A stretch of DNA of 58,509 nt from Phycisphaerae bacterium. GTDB lineage: Bacteria > Planctomycetota > Phycisphaerae > Phycisphaerales > Phycisphaeraceae. Numbering within the stretch: position 1 is the stretch's first letter; the number at the start of each line of letters is the position of its first letter. The notes beneath the pieces are model-generated. The model did no database searches and was not told the DNA's origin. It saw only the letters and a program-made list of their open reading frames with translations. Below, one piece after another: positions 40,302 through 48,601 of this stretch. A program made the position numbers and the translations under genes. The DNA lies in assembly GCA_030432595.1 (NCBI GenBank), contig JAUIGU010000025.1, positions 1 through 58,509 on the forward strand. The letters run 5' to 3'.

Positions 40302-42722
40302 ATGCAGGGGCTTGACCACCACCACGAGCACGACCACGCGCCGGCACGGACGCCGCCCCCCCCGCCCCTCCGGGTGCGCGGGATGCTTGCGCTGCTGCTG
40401 GTCTGGCTCGCGGTGTGTTCGGGGTCGGGTGCCCACGCCCAGGGCGTCGACGCCGAGAACCGCCCCATTGTCGATGTCCGCATCACCGGGCTGCGTGAGG
40501 TCTCGCCGGTCCTGGTCAACAACGCCGTCCGCGTGCAGCCCGGCGACGCCTACGACCGCGACCGGGTCAACGGCGACATCACCCGCATCACCCGGCTGGG
40601 CCGCTTCACCCGCGTGGACGCCCTGATCGAAGACGCGCCCGACGGCACGGGCATCATCCTCACCTACGCGCTGGTCGAGCAGCCGTTGCTGCGCTCGGTC
40701 CGCATCGAGGGCGTCAAGTCGCTCGAATCCGACGAGCTCTACGGCAAGGTCGTGCTCCGCGCCGGCGACCCCGCGGACGAGTTCCTCATCGAACGCGCCC
40801 GCCGGCAGGTCGTCGACGCCTACGAGGCGGAGGGCTTCTTCCAGGTGCAGGTCACCGTGGACGAGGACCGGCTCGCCAACCGCGACCTGCTGCTGCGTGT
40901 CGTCGAGGGCCCACGCGTGCAGGTCGAGGCGATCCGCTTCGAGGGCAACGACCGCTTCCCCGACGAACAGCTCCGCAGCGAGGTCAGGCAGAAGACCTAC
41001 TTCCCGATCTTCTCCAAGGGCCACCTCAACCAACAACTGCTCACGCTCGACGCAGCGCGGGTGCGGACGTACCTGCGTCGGCGGGGCTACCTCGAGGCCC
41101 AGGTCGACCGGCGGATCGACATCAGTCCGGACCAGAAGAAGGCCGTGGTCACGTTCGTCGTGTCCGAGGGCCCGCGCTACACGGTGACGGAGGTGCGGTT
41201 CGAGAGCGGCGACGGGCAACCGCTGCTGCTGCCCGAGTCGCAGTTGCTTTTGGCGATGCCGCTGAAACCCGGGGCGGTGTTTTCCGCCGAGGCCCAGGAC
41301 GAGTCGGCCGAGGCCATCCGCGATTTGTACGGCAAGCTCGGCTACCTCCACACCCGCGTCGATATCGCCCGCCGGTTCGACCCCGACCAGCCGCGCGTCA
41401 CCCTCGACGTCAGCGTCACCCAGGGCCGCCCCGCCACCGTCGGCAAGGTCATCGTCCGCGGCAACGACCTCACTCGCACCAAGGTCGTCCTCCGCCAGGT
41501 CCGCGGCATGACCCCCGGCCGACGCTTCGACAACACCGGCGTCGAACGCACCCGCACCCGCCTCGACGAGTCTGCCCTGTTCCGCGACACCTCCGTCACC
41601 ATCCTCGGCGACCCCGGCGACGACGTCCGCGACGTCCTCATCGAGGTCTCCGAACGCAACACCGGGTCGATATCCTTCGGCGCCAACCTCAGTTCGGACC
41701 TCGGCATCGGCGGCGCCGTCGACATCCGCCAGCGCAACTTCGACATCGCCGACTTCCCCGACTCCTGGGGCGACCTGATCTCCGGCAAGGCCTTCCGCGG
41801 CGGCGGGCAGACCTTCAACCTCACGCTCTCGCCCGGCAACGACGCCAGCACCTACTCCGTCTCCTGGCGCGACCCCGCCTTCCTCGAAAGCGACTACTCG
41901 CTGTCGCTGGCGGGCTTCTTCCTCGACCGCCAACGCGTCGATTACGACGAGGGCCGCGCCGGCGGGCAGGTCACGGTCGGCCGACGCTTCGGCGACGTGT
42001 GGTCCGCGTCGGTGGGCGCCCGCTTCACCCAAGTCGACATCGACGACATCGAGCCCGACGCCCCGGTGGATGTCTTCGCGGTCGAGGGCACGTCCGAGCT
42101 CACCGGGCTGGAGTTCAAGATCCGCCGCAGCACCGCCGACCGCATCTTCGAGCCCTCGCGCGGCAGCCAGCTCGACCTGGGAATCGAACGCGTCGGCGCG
42201 CTGGGCGGCGACTTCGACTTCACCCGGCTCGAAGGCTCGATCATCAAGTTCTGGACCGTCGACGAAGACTTCCTGGGCCGCAAGACCATCTTCTCCGCCA
42301 AGCTGTCGTCGGGGTACATCCTCGAAGAAGACGAGGCCCCGGTCTTCGAGAAGTTCTACGCCGGCGGCCGCAGCTTCCGCGGCTTCGACTTCCGCGGCGT
42401 GGGCCCGCGCGGCATCCGCAACGACACGCTCACCCTCGGCGACGACGCGGTGGGCGGGCGGTTCAGCCTGCTCGCCACCCTCCAGTACGAGTTCCCGCTC
42501 GTGGACGAGTACCTCCGCGGCGTCGTCTTCACCGACCAGGGCACCCTCGAGGAAGACTTCGGCGTCACCGACTGGCGCGTCACGGTCGGGGCCGGCGTGC
42601 GGATGAAGGTGCCGTTCCTCTCCCAGGCCCCCTTCGCGGTGGACTTCGCCGTCCCGCTGGTGGACGAAGACACCGACGAGTCCGAATTGATCAGTTTCAC
42701 GCTCGACCTGCCGTTCCGTTGA
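40302..42722 (+). CDS. bamA: Outer-membrane assembly factor BamA
   Basis: 806 residues from ATG 40302; the open frame reaches back to 38739 but is antisense to pdhA there. ATG 40383 (MLALLLVWLAVCSGSGAHAQ) would begin directly at the signal peptide. Five POTRA domains follow (for example VDVRITGLREVSPVLVNNAV, VEAIRFEGNDRFPDEQLRSE, VGKVIVRGNDLTRTKVVLRQ), then a 16-strand barrel ending in F-R, with the loop-6 motif RSFRGFDFRGVGPRG. It folds and inserts beta-barrel proteins in the outer membrane. It heads a cluster with ompH and lpx genes, the classical order. Confidence 0.95.
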   Translation: MQGLDHHHEHDHAPARTPPPPPLRVRGMLALLLVWLAVCSGSGAHAQGVDAENRPIVDVRITGLREVSPVLVNNAVRVQPGDAYDRDRVNGDITRITRLGRFTRVDALIEDAPDGTGIILTYALVEQPLLRSVRIEGVKSLESDELYGKVVLRAGDPADEFLIERARRQVVDAYEAEGFFQVQVTVDEDRLANRDLLLRVVEGPRVQVEAIRFEGNDRFPDEQLRSEVRQKTYFPIFSKGHLNQQLLTLDAARVRTYLRRRGYLEAQVDRRIDISPDQKKAVVTFVVSEGPRYTVTEVRFESGDGQPLLLPESQLLLAMPLKPGAVFSAEAQDESAEAIRDLYGKLGYLHTRVDIARRFDPDQPRVTLDVSVTQGRPATVGKVIVRGNDLTRTKVVLRQVRGMTPGRRFDNTGVERTRTRLDESALFRDTSVTILGDPGDDVRDVLIEVSERNTGSISFGANLSSDLGIGGAVDIRQRNFDIADFPDSWGDLISGKAFRGGGQTFNLTLSPGNDASTYSVSWRDPAFLESDYSLSLAGFFLDRQRVDYDEGRAGGQVTVGRRFGDVWSASVGARFTQVDIDDIEPDAPVDVFAVEGTSELTGLEFKIRRSTADRIFEPSRGSQLDLGIERVGALGGDFDFTRLEGSIIKFWTVDEDFLGRKTIFSAKLSSGYILEEDEAPVFEKFYAGGRSFRGFDFRGVGPRGIRNDTLTLGDDAVGGRFSLLATLQYEFPLVDEYLRGVVFTDQGTLEEDFGVTDWRVTVGAGVRMKVPFLSQAPFAVDFAVPLVDEDTDESELISFTLDLPFR

Positions 42723-42959
42723 GATCGGCGGCGGGGCGACGGATTCGGGGTTCCGGAGGTGTCGCCGGCAGCAGGCGAGGGTCTAGCCCCTGCTCACGCC
42801 TCGCGATACTTGGTGACCGGGCCCACGTTGGCCGGTTGGTGCCCAAAACGCCGATCTTCTATGCTCACGGCCGAACCTTCCGCGTCGCGTAGGCGTACCT
42901 AGAGGTTCAGTTTCCCGATTTGTTGATTTGTGCCCGCCCCCGGGCAAGGAGCAAGCAGC

Positions 42960-43574
42960 GTGAACAAGCAATGGACGATGATGGCGGCGGTCGGCGCCGT
43001 GGTGCTGGCCGGCGTGTTCTTCATGACCCAGCGGGAGGTGGACGCCCAGAGCGCCGCGGACAAGACGGCCGTGGCCGTGGTCGACCTCGACGAGGTGATC
43101 AAGGGCAGCAAGCAGTTCCAGGCGCTGCAGTCCGAGCAGCAGTCGCGCGTGACCGCGCGGGAGAACGAAGCCAAGGGCAAGCAGGCCGAGCTCGAGAAGC
43201 TCAAGGCCGACCTGGACCTGCTCGCGCCCGGGACGTCGGCCCACGAGAGCAAGACCCAGGAGCTGCTCGAGAAGGCCGCCGCGGCGCAGGGCTGGAACAG
43301 CGTCTCGCAGCAGCTCGAAGCCAGCCGCCGCGCCCGTGAGTTCCTCGCGCTTTACGAAGCCGCCAACAAGGCCTCCGCCGCCGTCGCCCAGGACCGCGGG
43401 ATCGACGTCGTGCTCTCGACCGGCCAGCTCCCGGACATGGCCCAGCTCGCCCGCGCCGAGGCCCAGCAGATCATGGCCATCCTGCAGAACCGCAAGGTGA
43501 TCTACAGCAAGGACGCCGTGAACCTCACCCAGGCCGTGGTGTCCCGCATGAACGCGGACTTCGACGCCCAGTAA
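42960..43574 (+). CDS. OmpH/Skp-family periplasmic chaperone
   Basis: 204 residues from GTG 42960, which has AAGGAG 7 bases upstream. An N-terminal signal anchor (TMMAAVGAVVLAGVFFMTQ) leads to VAVVDLDEVIKGSKQFQALQ, the strand-helix start of Skp, and a long coiled coil (about 60-150: TARENEAKGKQAELEKLKAD) forming the tentacles. The C-terminus IDVVLSTGQLPDMAQL and QNRKVIYSKDAVNLTQAVVS closes the body, as in OmpH. It holds unfolded outer-membrane proteins in the periplasm for BamA. A terminator hairpin follows the gene. Confidence 0.88.
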   Translation: MNKQWTMMAAVGAVVLAGVFFMTQREVDAQSAADKTAVAVVDLDEVIKGSKQFQALQSEQQSRVTARENEAKGKQAELEKLKADLDLLAPGTSAHESKTQELLEKAAAAQGWNSVSQQLEASRRAREFLALYEAANKASAAVAQDRGIDVVLSTGQLPDMAQLARAEAQQIMAILQNRKVIYSKDAVNLTQAVVSRMNADFDAQ

Positions 43575-43653
43575 TCCCGCCCGGCACCCCCGCCCCGGGC
43601 CAAGCCCCGAACCACGCGGAACCCCGGATCGCGATATCCTCTCAACCACCGTG

Positions 43654-43687
43654 AAGCCCACGTTCACTGAACGTGGGCTTTCCTTTT
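43654..43687 (+). terminator. Hairpin terminator between ompH and lpxD
   Basis: Stem AGCCCACGTTCA / TGAACGTGGGCT (43656-43679 area) followed by TTCCTTTT. Partial termination here would lower lpxD expression relative to ompH. Confidence 0.7.
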
Positions 43688-43717
43688 ACGGACGGATTAA
43701 GGACGGACCCCGCGCCC

Positions 43718-44761
43718 ATGCCCACCTTCACCGCCGACCAACTCGCCCAGCAGACCCGGGGCGACGTCCGCGGCAACGGCTCGGCCGAGGTGTCCGCGCT
43801 CGCCACGCTCGAACACGCCGGCCCGGGCGACCTGACCTTCATCGGCGACCCCGCTTACGCCGACCGCTGGGCCCACTGCCACGCCACCGCCGCGCTGGTC
43901 AGCCGCGCCATCGCTGACGACGCCACGCTCGCGCCCCGCGACGGCCAAGCCCTGATCGTCGTCGACAACGCCGACCTCGCGATGGCCGCCGTCCTCGAGG
44001 ACTTCGCCGTCCCCGACCCCCGGCCCGGCGTCGGCGTCCACTCCACCGCCGTCGTCCACGAGACCGCCACCCTCGGCCGCGACGTCGCCATCGGCCCGCA
44101 CTGCGTCGTCGGGCCGAATGTCACGATCGGCGACCGCTGCGCCCTCCACGCCGGCTGCCACGTCTACGACCACGCCGTGCTCGGCGACGACTGCGTGCTC
44201 TGGCCCGGCGTCGTCGTCCGTGAACGCTGCACCCTCGGAAAACGCTGCGTCCTGCACAGCCACGTCGTCATCGGCACCGACGGCTTCGGGTACCGGCCCG
44301 ACACCAACGCCGACGGGCAACCCACCATCCGCAAGGTCCCCCACCTGGGCCACGTCGAGCTCGGAAACGACTGCGAACTCGGGGCCTGCGCCTGCGTGGA
44401 CAAAGGCAAGTTCACGCCCACCATGCTCGGCCACGGCTGCAAACTCGACAACCACGTCCAGATCGGGCACAACTGCCGGCTGGGCAACATGGTCATCATC
44501 TCCGGCTGCACCGCCATCGCCGGCTCCTGCACCGTCGGCGACGGCGTCATGATCGGCGGGCAGGCCGCCATCGCCGACCACCTCACCATCGGCGCCGGCG
44601 CCCAACTCGCCGGCGGCATCCAGCTCATGAACGACGTGCCGCCGGGTGAACGCTGGGCCGGCTCGCCGGGCAAACCCATGTCCATCGTCGCCCGCGAAAA
44701 AGTCGCCATCGCCAAACTGCCCGAGGTCATGCGGCAGGTGAAGAAGATGATGAAGCAGTGA
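43718..44761 (+). CDS. lpxD: UDP-3-O-acylglucosamine N-acyltransferase
   Basis: 347 residues from ATG 43718. The N-terminal uridine-binding domain (1-105: ADQLAQQTRGDVRGNGSAEV, GPGDLTFIGDPAYA) is followed by a left-handed beta-helix of hexapeptide repeats (from about 110, IGPHCVVGPNVTIGDR on), with the catalytic His in VQIGHNCRLGNMVIISG. The tail KVAIAKLPEVMRQVKKMMKQ is the C-terminal helix. It adds a 3-hydroxyacyl chain at N-2 in lipid A synthesis in the cytosol. The stop is followed immediately by a repeat element. Confidence 0.95.
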   Translation: MPTFTADQLAQQTRGDVRGNGSAEVSALATLEHAGPGDLTFIGDPAYADRWAHCHATAALVSRAIADDATLAPRDGQALIVVDNADLAMAAVLEDFAVPDPRPGVGVHSTAVVHETATLGRDVAIGPHCVVGPNVTIGDRCALHAGCHVYDHAVLGDDCVLWPGVVVRERCTLGKRCVLHSHVVIGTDGFGYRPDTNADGQPTIRKVPHLGHVELGNDCELGACACVDKGKFTPTMLGHGCKLDNHVQIGHNCRLGNMVIISGCTAIAGSCTVGDGVMIGGQAAIADHLTIGAGAQLAGGIQLMNDVPPGERWAGSPGKPMSIVAREKVAIAKLPEVMRQVKKMMKQ

Positions 44762-44943
44762 GTAGGCAGTCGGGAGTAGGCAGTCGGGAAAATCATTCAC
44801 CCGACATCCCGCCGGGATGCCGATCACTCCGTCCACATCAAACGCGCCATCAACGCCCCGGTAAACTAACCAAAACCGCTCGACCGGCAATCGTGGCCGG
44901 ACGAACCATGCCCGACTGCCAACTCCCGACTCTCGACTGCCTT
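44761..44943. repeat. GGCAGTC/GGGAGTN heptad inverted-repeat element between lpxD and lpxC
   Basis: Left arm 44761-44790 and right arm 44910-44943, 7-base words alternating GGCAGTC and GGGAGTN, with a 119-base centre that carries a small palindrome (CATCCCGCCGGGATG). It begins at the lpxD stop codon and ends 2 bases before the TTG start of lpxC-fabZ. The same word family occurs before atpG (56640-56728). Confidence 0.85.
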
Positions 44944-44945
44944 CC

Positions 44946-46262
44946 TTGACCGACCGCCAGCACACCATCTCGCAACCCGTCTCCGTCTCTGGACGCGGGT
45001 TGTTCAACGGGCAGGAGGTCACGCTCACCTTCCGACCCGCGCCGCCCAACCACGGCGTCGTCTTCGTCCGCACCGACATGGGCAACGCGCCCGTCCCCGC
45101 CCTGGTCGACCGCGTCGTCAAACGCACCCGCCGCACCGCGCTCCGCCAGGGCGACGCCACCGTCGAGACCACCGAGCACGTGCTCTCCGCCGTCGCCGGC
45201 CGCAACCTCGACAACCTCGTCATCGACCTCGACGGCCCCGAGACCCCCAACGTCGACGGCTCCGCGCTTCCCTTCTTCGAAGCCCTTTCCGAAGCCGGCG
45301 TCGAGGAACAGGACGCCCCGCGCCACTACCTGGTCATCAAACAACCCGTCGCGCTGCGGCAGGACGACGCCATCATCGCCGCCATGCCCGCCGAGGAGCC
45401 GGGTCTCCAGGTCACCTACGAGCTGGACTACTCCCCAATCTCCAAGGTCATCGGCCGGCAGCTCCACACCTTCGACAACACCAACGGCGACTACGGCCAC
45501 GACATCGCCCCCTGCCGAACCTTCTCCCTCGAACACGAAGCCCGCGCCGCCCAGGCCCAGGGACTGTTCACCCACCTCACACCGGACGAGGCGCTCGTCA
45601 TCGGCGACGACGGCCCGCTCGGCGCCAACGCGCTGCGCTTCGATGATGAACCGGTCCGCCACAAAGTCCTCGACCTCATCGGCGACTTGTTCCTGATCGG
45701 CGCGCCGATCCAGGGCCGCATCATCGCCCACAAGTCCGGGCACCCGCTCAACCACGACCTGGCCCGCGAGCTGCTCAAGCAGTTCCGCAGTCAGCGCATG
45801 ACCGACCTCGCGCGGACCCACACCGTCGCCGACGTGCGCAAACTCTTCCGCATGATGCCCCACCGCTACCCCATGCTGCTGGTGGACCGCGTCATCGAGA
45901 TCGACGGCGACCGCCGCGCGGTGGGCGTCAAGAACGTCACCATCAACGAGCCCTTCTTCCAGGGCCACTACCCCAACACCCCGATCATGCCCGGCGTGCT
46001 CGTCGTCGAAGCGATGGCCCAGCTCTCCGGCGTGCTGATCGGGCAATCGCTGGAACAGGTCGGCAAGCTGCCGGTGTTGTTGTCCCTGGACCGCGTAAAG
46101 CTGCGTCGCCCCGTGACGCCGGGCGATCAGCTGTTGATCGAGGCCGAGTCCGTCCGCATCCGTTCCCGCATCGCCCACATGCGCTGCCGCGCTTATGTCG
46201 CCGAAGAACTCGCCGCCGAGGCCGAGGTGAAGTTCATGATGGTCGACGACGACCAGGAATGA
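44946..46262 (+). CDS. LpxC-FabZ fusion protein
   Basis: 438 residues from TTG 44946. Residues 1 to about 285 are LpxC, with TTEHVLSAVAG and HKSGHPLNHDLARELLKQF holding the zinc His residues and catalytic His, and NLVIDLDGPETPNVDGSALP the active-site loop. Residues about 297-438 are FabZ: RKLFRMMPHRYPMLLVDRVI with the catalytic His, and GVLVVEAMAQLSGVLIGQSL with the Glu. LpxC makes the first committed step of lipid A, and FabZ dehydrates 3-hydroxyacyl-ACP. Such fusions are known in several bacterial groups, and the joint regulation balances lipid A against fatty acids. The start codon abuts a repeat element. Confidence 0.95.
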   Translation: MTDRQHTISQPVSVSGRGLFNGQEVTLTFRPAPPNHGVVFVRTDMGNAPVPALVDRVVKRTRRTALRQGDATVETTEHVLSAVAGRNLDNLVIDLDGPETPNVDGSALPFFEALSEAGVEEQDAPRHYLVIKQPVALRQDDAIIAAMPAEEPGLQVTYELDYSPISKVIGRQLHTFDNTNGDYGHDIAPCRTFSLEHEARAAQAQGLFTHLTPDEALVIGDDGPLGANALRFDDEPVRHKVLDLIGDLFLIGAPIQGRIIAHKSGHPLNHDLARELLKQFRSQRMTDLARTHTVADVRKLFRMMPHRYPMLLVDRVIEIDGDRRAVGVKNVTINEPFFQGHYPNTPIMPGVLVVEAMAQLSGVLIGQSLEQVGKLPVLLSLDRVKLRRPVTPGDQLLIEAESVRIRSRIAHMRCRAYVAEELAAEAEVKFMMVDDDQE

Positions 46263-46361
46263 TTGATGAATGATGAGTGCTGATTGATGATTTCAGCACT
46301 CCGATCCGATTTGCTTCCGATTGCCTTCATTCATCAATCGTCTCTCATCAATCAGCAAATC
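46261..46361. repeat. TGATTGA heptad inverted-repeat element filling the lpxC-lpxA spacer
   Basis: Left arm 46261-46293 and right arm 46326-46361 are degenerate 7-base TGATTGA-like words on opposite strands. The right arm ends at the lpxA ATG. A separate perfect 9-bp hairpin (GAGTGCTGA / TCAGCACTC) lies at 46276-46302 inside the left side. Confidence 0.85.
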
Positions 46362-47204
46362 ATGCCCAACATCCACCCCACCGCCATCGTGGACCCCGGA
46401 GCGCAGATCGCCGACGACGCGACCGTCGGGCCGTTCTGCATCATCGGGCCCAAGGTCGTCATCGGCAGCGGCACCGTGCTCATGTCGCACGTCCACGTCT
46501 GCGGCCGCACCACCCTCGGTGAGCACAACACCGTCTGGCCCCAGGCCGTGCTCGGCGGCGACCCCCAGGACCTCAAGTTCGGCGGCGAGGACTCCGAACT
46601 GATCATCGGCGACCACAACGAGATCCGCGAAGCCGTCACCATGCACAAGGGCACGGCCAACGACAACCACCTCACCCGCGTCGGCGACCACAACCTCATC
46701 ATGGCCTACTGCCACGTCGCCCACGACTGCGACGTCGGCCACCACATCATCATCGCCAACGCCGTCCAGCTCGCCGGCCACGTCAAGATCGAAGACCACG
46801 TCATCATCGGCGGATGCGTCGCCATCCACCACATGGTCACCATCGGCGCCCACGCCTTCGTCGGCGGCATGACCCGCGTCGCCACCGACGTCCCGCCCTT
46901 CATGATCGTCGAGGGCAACCCCGCCAAGGTCCGCGCCGTCAACGCCATCGGCCTGGCCCGCCGCGGCTTCACCGAGGACGCCATCGACCACCTCAAGGAC
47001 GCCTACAAACGACTCTTCGCCCCCCGCCTGCGCGGCGGCGTCGTCAACACCGTCCAGGCCACCCGCGCCCTCGAAGACGCCTACCCCCACGACCAGCACG
47101 TCGACCAGCTCCTCTCCGCCCTGCGCAACACCGCGACCGGGCTCCACGGCCGATTCCGCGAAAACGCCCGCCGCGACGACCGCTGGCAGAACCCGACCAA
47201 GTAG
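46362..47204 (+). CDS. lpxA: UDP-N-acetylglucosamine acyltransferase
   Basis: 280 residues from ATG 46362. A left-handed beta-helix starts at once (IHPTAIVDPGAQIADDATVG, IGPKVVIGSGTVLMSHVHVC), with TLGEHNTVWPQAVLGGDPQD, the catalytic His in LTRVGDHNLIMAYCHVAHDC, and the C-terminal helical domain from about 190 (VRAVNAIGLARRGFTEDAID). It transfers a 3-hydroxyacyl group from ACP to UDP-GlcNAc, the first step of lipid A. No lpxB, usually next, is found in the window; the next gene is an epimerase. Confidence 0.95.
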   Translation: MPNIHPTAIVDPGAQIADDATVGPFCIIGPKVVIGSGTVLMSHVHVCGRTTLGEHNTVWPQAVLGGDPQDLKFGGEDSELIIGDHNEIREAVTMHKGTANDNHLTRVGDHNLIMAYCHVAHDCDVGHHIIIANAVQLAGHVKIEDHVIIGGCVAIHHMVTIGAHAFVGGMTRVATDVPPFMIVEGNPAKVRAVNAIGLARRGFTEDAIDHLKDAYKRLFAPRLRGGVVNTVQATRALEDAYPHDQHVDQLLSALRNTATGLHGRFRENARRDDRWQNPTK

Positions 47205-47292
47205 GGTCTGGGGTTCGGGGTTCCGGGCCTGGGGCAGGCCTCACCGGCCGAGCTTTCTGCCAAACCCCAAGCCCCAGACCCTAGACCCCGCT
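47204..47292. repeat. GGGGNNN heptad inverted-repeat element between lpxA and the epimerase gene
   Basis: Left arm 47204-47238 and right arm 47261-47292 with period-7 words on opposite strands and a short loop. It starts at the lpxA stop codon. The same word family recurs inside the following gene. Confidence 0.8.
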
Positions 47293-47316
47293 CACCACCG
47301 GGCCGATACATACATC

Positions 47317-48456
47317 ATGTCCGCGGCCACCGATGCTTCCATCCCCCAGACCGCGCTCGTCACCGGCGCCGCCGGCCTCATCGGCTCGCACCTGGTCGAG
47401 CAGCTCGCCCAACGCGGCCACCGTGTGATCGCCGTCGACAACTTCAACGACTACTACGACGTCGCCCAGAAACAAGCCAACGTCGCGGGCTTCTCGGACC
47501 TCGACGGCGTGACCTTGGTCGAGGCCGACATCCGCGACGCCGACCGCATGTTCGCGCTCTTCCAAGAGCACCAACCCACCATGGTCGGACACATGGCCGC
47601 CATGGCCAACGTCCGATACTCCATCGGCCGCACCCCGCTCTACACCGACGTCAACATCACGGGGTCGGTGAATCTGCTCGAAGCCGCGAAAGCGGTGGAC
47701 GAACAGAGGGCGTCGGAGCGCAGGTCTGGGGCTTCGGGTTTGGGGTCTGGACGAAAAACCGAAACCGATCCCGAGTCGAAGAACCCGTCTAGCGCTGGCC
47801 CCGCGGGTGGCTTGCCAAACCCCAAGCCCCAGACCCCAAACCCCGCTCGCACCAACTTTGTGTTTGCTTCGACCAGCAGCGCCTACGGCAAGACCGACCG
47901 CCTCCCCTTCCGCGAGGACGACCCCGCCAACACCCCGCTCTCCGCCTACCCCGCTTCCAAAAAAGCCGTCGAGCTGCTGGGCTACACCTACCACAACCTG
48001 CACGGCATGGACTTCACCGCCGTGCGCTTCTTCTCCGTCTACGGCCCGCGGGCCAGGCCCGACATGATGCCCTTCATGGTCACCGACCGCATCGCCCGCG
48101 GCGACACCATCACGCTCTTCGATGCCGGCGAGCTCTGGCGCGACTGGACCTTCGTCGACGACATCGTGCAAGGCGTCGTGCTCGCCTTAGAAAAACCACT
48201 CGGTTATGAGGTCATCAACCTCGGCCGCGGCGAGCCGGTGAAGATGGCCGACTTCGTGCGCATCGTCGAAGACCTCGTGGGCAAGAAGGCCAAACTCGAA
48301 ACCCCGCCCGCCCCGCCGAGCGAACCCAAGCGCACCCACGCCGACATCACCAAGGCCCGCGAACTGCTGGGCTACGACCCGCAGACCAGCGTCGAAGCCG
48401 GCCTCGCCAAACTCTGGGCGTGGTACCAGACCCATCATCAACCGGTCTCGGCCTGA
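47317..48456 (+). CDS. NAD-dependent epimerase/dehydratase (UDP-glucuronate 4-epimerase-like) with in-frame repeat insertion
   Basis: 379 residues. TALVTGAAGLIGSHLVEQL is the NAD site; VDNFNDYYDVAQK is typical of UDP-glucuronate 4-epimerases; the catalytic pair is in SAYPASKKAVEL (Tyr211, Lys215), with FASTSSAYG just before. Residues about 129-178, between EAAKAVDEQ and NFVFASTSS where homologues have only a few, are encoded by a heptad-repeat element (47721-47847). Motifs and frame are otherwise intact. It may make UDP-galacturonate for surface polysaccharide. It follows the lipid A genes, suggesting a role in envelope glycans. Confidence 0.85.
   Translation: MSAATDASIPQTALVTGAAGLIGSHLVEQLAQRGHRVIAVDNFNDYYDVAQKQANVAGFSDLDGVTLVEADIRDADRMFALFQEHQPTMVGHMAAMANVRYSIGRTPLYTDVNITGSVNLLEAAKAVDEQRASERRSGASGLGSGRKTETDPESKNPSSAGPAGGLPNPKPQTPNPARTNFVFASTSSAYGKTDRLPFREDDPANTPLSAYPASKKAVELLGYTYHNLHGMDFTAVRFFSVYGPRARPDMMPFMVTDRIARGDTITLFDAGELWRDWTFVDDIVQGVVLALEKPLGYEVINLGRGEPVKMADFVRIVEDLVGKKAKLETPPAPPSEPKRTHADITKARELLGYDPQTSVEAGLAKLWAWYQTHHQPVSA
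47721..47847. repeat. GGGGNNN heptad inverted-repeat element inside the epimerase gene
   Basis: Left arm 47721-47750 and right arm 47813-47847 carry period-7 GGGGTCT/GGGGTTT words on opposite strands, separated by about 62 bases. In protein this appears as an extra stretch including GLPNPKPQTPNPART. The element adds roughly 49 codons in frame. Confidence 0.85.
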
Positions 48457-48544
48457 CCGCGTGCTTCGCTTCTGCGCCCTGCCCGGGAAGTGCCGGGGCA
48501 AGCGTCAGGCCACGCCGTCCATTCAATCGTTCCTGCAACGGCAA

Positions 48545-48572
48545 TAAAAAGCCCCGCATCTGCATGCGGGGC
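48545..48572 (-). terminator. Rho-independent terminator of the PEP-CTERM gene at 48602
   Basis: Minus-strand stem GCCCCGCATC / GATGCGGGGC-like (48551-48572) followed by TTTTTAT. It starts 30 bases after the stop codon. Confidence 0.85.
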
Positions 48573-48601
48573 CTTGAGCAAATCGCGTTGTGGGTTTGCG
48601 C

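Noticed and set aside
38739-42722. A single 1327-codon frame covering pdhA antisense and bamA
   Set aside because: The first 521 codons are antisense to pdhA and run through a repeat; the signal peptide and POTRA domains begin after 40302.
43697-45250. Long minus-strand frame opposite lpxD
   Set aside because: A shadow of lpxD and of the repeat; low complexity Asp/Gly/Val composition.
46276-46302. 9-bp hairpin as a terminator before lpxA
   Set aside because: No T-run follows on the plus strand, and it lies inside the heptad-repeat element.
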